IMG/VR virus record: IMGVR_UViG_3300029258_002750
Coordinates: 124,001 to 188,000 of that record
Source of the DNA: a virus
Length of the DNA: 64,000 nt
Direction: 5' to 3' (one strand)
The translations under genes were made by a program, and so were the position numbers. Shown one piece after another: positions 61,695 to 64,000 of the stretch (its first letter is position 1; each line of letters starts with the position of its first letter). The notes beneath the pieces are model-generated. The model did no database searches. It was not told the DNA's origin and saw only the letters and a list, made by a program, of their open reading frames with translations.

Positions 61695-62056
61695 TGGGGG
61701 AGCCGCTCGACGAGACGATGGCCCGGCGGCCAGAGATCAGGAAGCGGATGGTCTACATTCGCCGCAAGGCGATGGGGCCGCCGCCGCCGGAGACGCCCGA
61801 GGCCGAGCTGGTCGACGAGATGATCCGCGAGGCCGCGATCGACTTCGATCTCTCGCCGGTCCTCTCAGGCGACAAGCTCCTGGCCCAGCGAGTGGCCGAT
61901 GACTTCGTGAGGGACCTCAGGAAGAAGGTCAGCGCCGACACGGAGATATCGGATGAGGATCTCGAGAAACGGCTTGAGATGCTGTGGCCGTGGTTCTACC
62001 GCTCGCTGAACATCTTCCGCAACCGGCTCAAGACCGCAATTGGAGGACAGTCGTGA
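61694..62056 (+). CDS. Helical hypothetical protein
   Basis: 120 aa, ATG in the TGATG junction. Acidic helix (EAELVDEMIREAAIDFDLSP), then LWPWFYRSLNIFRNRLK. Position just before virion-type genes suggests a head-assembly role, but this is inference. Confidence 0.72.
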   Translation: MGEPLDETMARRPEIRKRMVYIRRKAMGPPPPETPEAELVDEMIREAAIDFDLSPVLSGDKLLAQRVADDFVRDLRKKVSADTEISDEDLEKRLEMLWPWFYRSLNIFRNRLKTAIGGQS

Positions 62057-62607
62057 GTTTCTACGATCGCATCGTCGAAGGCGGCGGCTACGACGACCCG
62101 CCCGACCTTTCCGAGTTCCAGCGCCAGGTGCTCAGGGCTGCGCGGGCGACGCCCAGCGTGAGTGGCACGGGCCGGTTTATCGGCGGAAAGGCGGCGGGTT
62201 CAGTCATCAAGACCATGCGCAAGCAGGGCGTCACCGTGAAGGCGGCGGAGGGCAAGAAGAAGGTAGAGAAGGCGCTCGCCCAGCTCCACAAGCGCGGCCT
62301 AGTCTGGACCCGGCGCGAGGGTACCTGGTCCGGCAAGGCAGGTGGCGAGGTCTTCCACACGCGCGTCTCCACGCCATCCGCAACCTCGATCAAGAGGGGC
62401 GGCTACGTCGACCTGTTGCTCAAGAAGCTGAAGAAGGCTGGCATCAAGACGGCGACGACGTGCCAGCTCGACTACAGCAAGACCCTGAACCGGCGCGAGG
62501 GGATCGGTATGTCCATCGCCGATGTCGTGAAGCTCGCCGCACTTCCGTCCTTCAAGCTCCCGACGAAGGACGAAGCCCGCGCCCACAGGCACGCGAAGGG
62601 GAAGTAG
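62053..62607 (+). CDS. Basic protein with MSFYDRIVEGG tag
   Basis: 184 aa, GTG in the GTGA junction. VSFYDRIVEGGGYDDPP resembles the tag of 24804/26585 and the cleavage-like I-x-E-G. Two basic, winged-helix-like modules follow (GKAAGSVIKTMRKQGVTVKAAEGKKKVEKALAQLHKRGLVWTRREGTW). Likely DNA-binding virion component. Confidence 0.76.
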   Translation: MSFYDRIVEGGGYDDPPDLSEFQRQVLRAARATPSVSGTGRFIGGKAAGSVIKTMRKQGVTVKAAEGKKKVEKALAQLHKRGLVWTRREGTWSGKAGGEVFHTRVSTPSATSIKRGGYVDLLLKKLKKAGIKTATTCQLDYSKTLNRREGIGMSIADVVKLAALPSFKLPTKDEARAHRHAKGK

Positions 62608-63092
62608 TGGTCCCGTACGGTCTGGCAGAAGGAGCGCTCATCTACGCGGCCGATGGTTCGATCATCATGCCAACGTCGATCGAGAAGCTCGCCAAGACCG
62701 GGGAGCAGCCCGAGGTTCTCGCCTACCACAAGAAGAAGGACAGGATCGTCAAGGTTGTGGCGCAGTACCCACGGATGGCCAGTACCGAGGCCGAGATCGT
62801 GGAGGTGACCCTCTTCAACATGCACAAGCTCCGATGCACGCCGAACCACAAGGTGCTCACGACGGTTGGCCTCATCGAAGCCAGGGACCTGAGGACGGGC
62901 GACAAGCTCGTTAGTCCGTCTGCCGGAGCGGGCATTCCCGGCCAGTTCATGTTCACCGCCAACAGGGCCAATCGCGTGGCGGTCGCGGGCGACCCTGTCC
63001 CAGCTGGAAAAGCGCGTGTGTTCGACATCACCACCACGACGGGCAACTTCGTTTGCGAGGGTATCGTCGTCTGCGGCAAGGATGCGAAGTGA
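62607..63092 (+). CDS. Stand-alone Hint (intein-like) domain protein
   Basis: 161 aa, GTG overlapping the TAG. GLAEGALIYAADGSIIMPTSIEKL resembles intein block A but with Gly/Ala where Cys should be; TPNHKVLTTVGLIEARDLRTGD is block B (TxxH); ARVFDITTTTGNFVCEGIVVCG is blocks F/G without the Asn. A mini-intein fold that has lost the splicing residues. Confidence 0.82.
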   Translation: MVPYGLAEGALIYAADGSIIMPTSIEKLAKTGEQPEVLAYHKKKDRIVKVVAQYPRMASTEAEIVEVTLFNMHKLRCTPNHKVLTTVGLIEARDLRTGDKLVSPSAGAGIPGQFMFTANRANRVAVAGDPVPAGKARVFDITTTTGNFVCEGIVVCGKDAK

Positions 63093-63826
63093 GCATTGCG
63101 GGCGACACGGTTATCCACACCCTCACCGGCCCGCAAACCGTCACTCGCATCGCCAACACCGACAAGGCTGTTCACGTCTTCGCCTGGAACGGGGCGAAGA
63201 TCGCGGGCGGCCGGATCTACATTCCGCCGACACCGTGCCGCGCTCAGACGTATCGCGTCGTCCTCGACAACGGCCGCAGCTTGCGGGTCAGCGCCGACCA
63301 GCGCTTCCTGGTATTCACCAAGAGCGAACCGAAGGGCGTTGAGACCGTTCAGGCGATAGACCTCAAGCCGGGCACGAGCCTGCTCCCCCTCTACCTCGGT
63401 CGTATCAAGCAAGGTGGCTATCCGACCTTCAAGCAGGTGGGCGATCATTGGAAGCGATCGGCGTGCGCCAGCGACCGGAAAAGATGGCGGAGCGTCGCTC
63501 GAATGGTGTATGAATGGGCCTCTGGCGACGCTCTCGTTCCTGGGCTTCGGGTGAAGCACAAGGACGGCAATCCTGACAACTGCCACCCCAAGAATCTCTA
63601 CATCGACGGGACCCCACGGCCGGGGAACCGCAGCAAGCTCAATCGTCTTCTCGATCTCCAGAGGAAGATCATGCCAGGCAACCACAAGGTCGCCGGTTGC
63701 GAACCCTGGATCGAAGAGGAAGATGTATACGACGTCCTTCCACAAGACTGCTCGAGCGTTGCGGCGACCGAGGTCTTCTTGGGGGTCGGCGAGGAGACTG
63801 GAGGACTAGATGGCCCTCCGCGATAG
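63089..63826 (+). CDS. Hint-HNH homing endonuclease-like protein
   Basis: 245 aa, GTG in the GTGA junction. SIAGDTVIHTLTGPQTVTRIANT is a Hint start with Ser in the nucleophile position. Residues 140-185 (VPGLRVKHKDGNPDNCHPKNLYIDG) match an HNH endonuclease core (H-x3-N-x8-N/H). C-terminal EDVYDVLPQDCSS is a degenerate block F. Probably a free-standing homing endonuclease derived from an intein. Confidence 0.82.
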   Translation: MSIAGDTVIHTLTGPQTVTRIANTDKAVHVFAWNGAKIAGGRIYIPPTPCRAQTYRVVLDNGRSLRVSADQRFLVFTKSEPKGVETVQAIDLKPGTSLLPLYLGRIKQGGYPTFKQVGDHWKRSACASDRKRWRSVARMVYEWASGDALVPGLRVKHKDGNPDNCHPKNLYIDGTPRPGNRSKLNRLLDLQRKIMPGNHKVAGCEPWIEEEDVYDVLPQDCSSVAATEVFLGVGEETGGLDGPPR

Positions 63827-64000
63827 GGCGGTCAAGGCGCTCCGAAACGTGTTCGGCGCTCCTCAAGCGGAGCGCGCCAAAGCCGACTCGCCCTCGGTCG
63901 CGGCGATGCGGCATCACGTGCCCAGCATGTTCACGGTCTGGGGACGCGAGGACATCGGCGGCCTGCTCACCGTCTCCCAGTCCCTCATGGATCGGTTCGC
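63810..64000 (+). CDS. N-terminus of a probable portal protein (truncated by window)
   Basis: First 63 codons (MALRDRAVKALRNVFGAP … GGLLTVSQSLMDRFA). The GLLxVSQxLMxRF segment resembles the start of several phage portal proteins. Position after Hint genes and before the window edge fits a head module. The gene continues past 64000. Confidence 0.55.
   Translation, partial: MALRDRAVKALRNVFGAPQAERAKADSPSVAAMRHHVPSMFTVWGREDIGGLLTVSQSLMDRF

Overview
The window looks like part of a large, GC-rich tailed-phage genome (or a phage-like element). Evidence: about 115 mostly tiny genes packed head to tail with 1-4 nt ATGA/GTGA/TGATG overlaps, few recognisable cellular functions, typical phage accessory enzymes (MazG-like pyrophosphohydrolase, nucleoside diphosphate kinase, Nudix, SNase-like nuclease, HD hydrolase), virion-like proteins, a giant multi-domain 'polyvalent' protein, Hint/HNH genes and, at the right edge, the start of what may be a portal gene. 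No tRNA, rRNA, IS element, integrase or CRISPR array was seen. The host is not identified. The many start codons lying 6 nt behind a -10-like TAGAAC box point to leaderless expression, which is common in Actinobacteria and Deinococcota, but this is inference.

Layout: (1) 7-10458, leftward operons of small genes. (2) 10518-20769, rightward small genes. (3) 20766-21062, one leftward gene. (4) 21063-26243, a control region with about 2 kb of non-coding DNA, seven GTGCCCCC hairpins, five CCCCCTAGCGGGCA words, two helix-turn-helix genes, three operator-like repeats and a few small genes. (5) 26256-27199, two probable virion-associated proteins. (6) 27204-28280 leftward, 28325-37790 rightward and 37751-39177 leftward small genes. 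(7) 39385-40902, two virion-like proteins. (8) 40899-41662 leftward. (9) 42141-46468 rightward small genes including ndk. (10) 46537-51789, the 1,750-aa polyvalent protein. (11) 51866-57239 rightward (MazG, recombinase-domain protein, Nudix). (12) 57236-60483 leftward. (13) 60626-64000 rightward: nuclease, basic proteins, two Hint proteins, portal start.

Three genome-wide patterns stand out. First, roughly 60 unrelated small proteins (zinc ribbons, SH3-like 'GDRV' barrels, coiled coils) end in one short helix of consensus [SDN]-A-[IV]-[DET]-x-L-[AG]-x-[LIV], called 'the tail' below. It behaves like a shared docking or sorting tag and is the best candidate for an undescribed system. Second, 18 start codons lie exactly 6 nt after TAGAAC, with the box often read in frame as the last codons of the upstream gene (PG-stop or GRTxx-stop). 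Third, five leftward operons start with a second conserved leader, TGAGAAC-N12-TGTTGAGAGG. Several larger proteins also carry N-terminal or internal L-x-E-[AG] tags resembling T4 capsid-targeting peptides, suggesting a set of enzymes packaged in the head.
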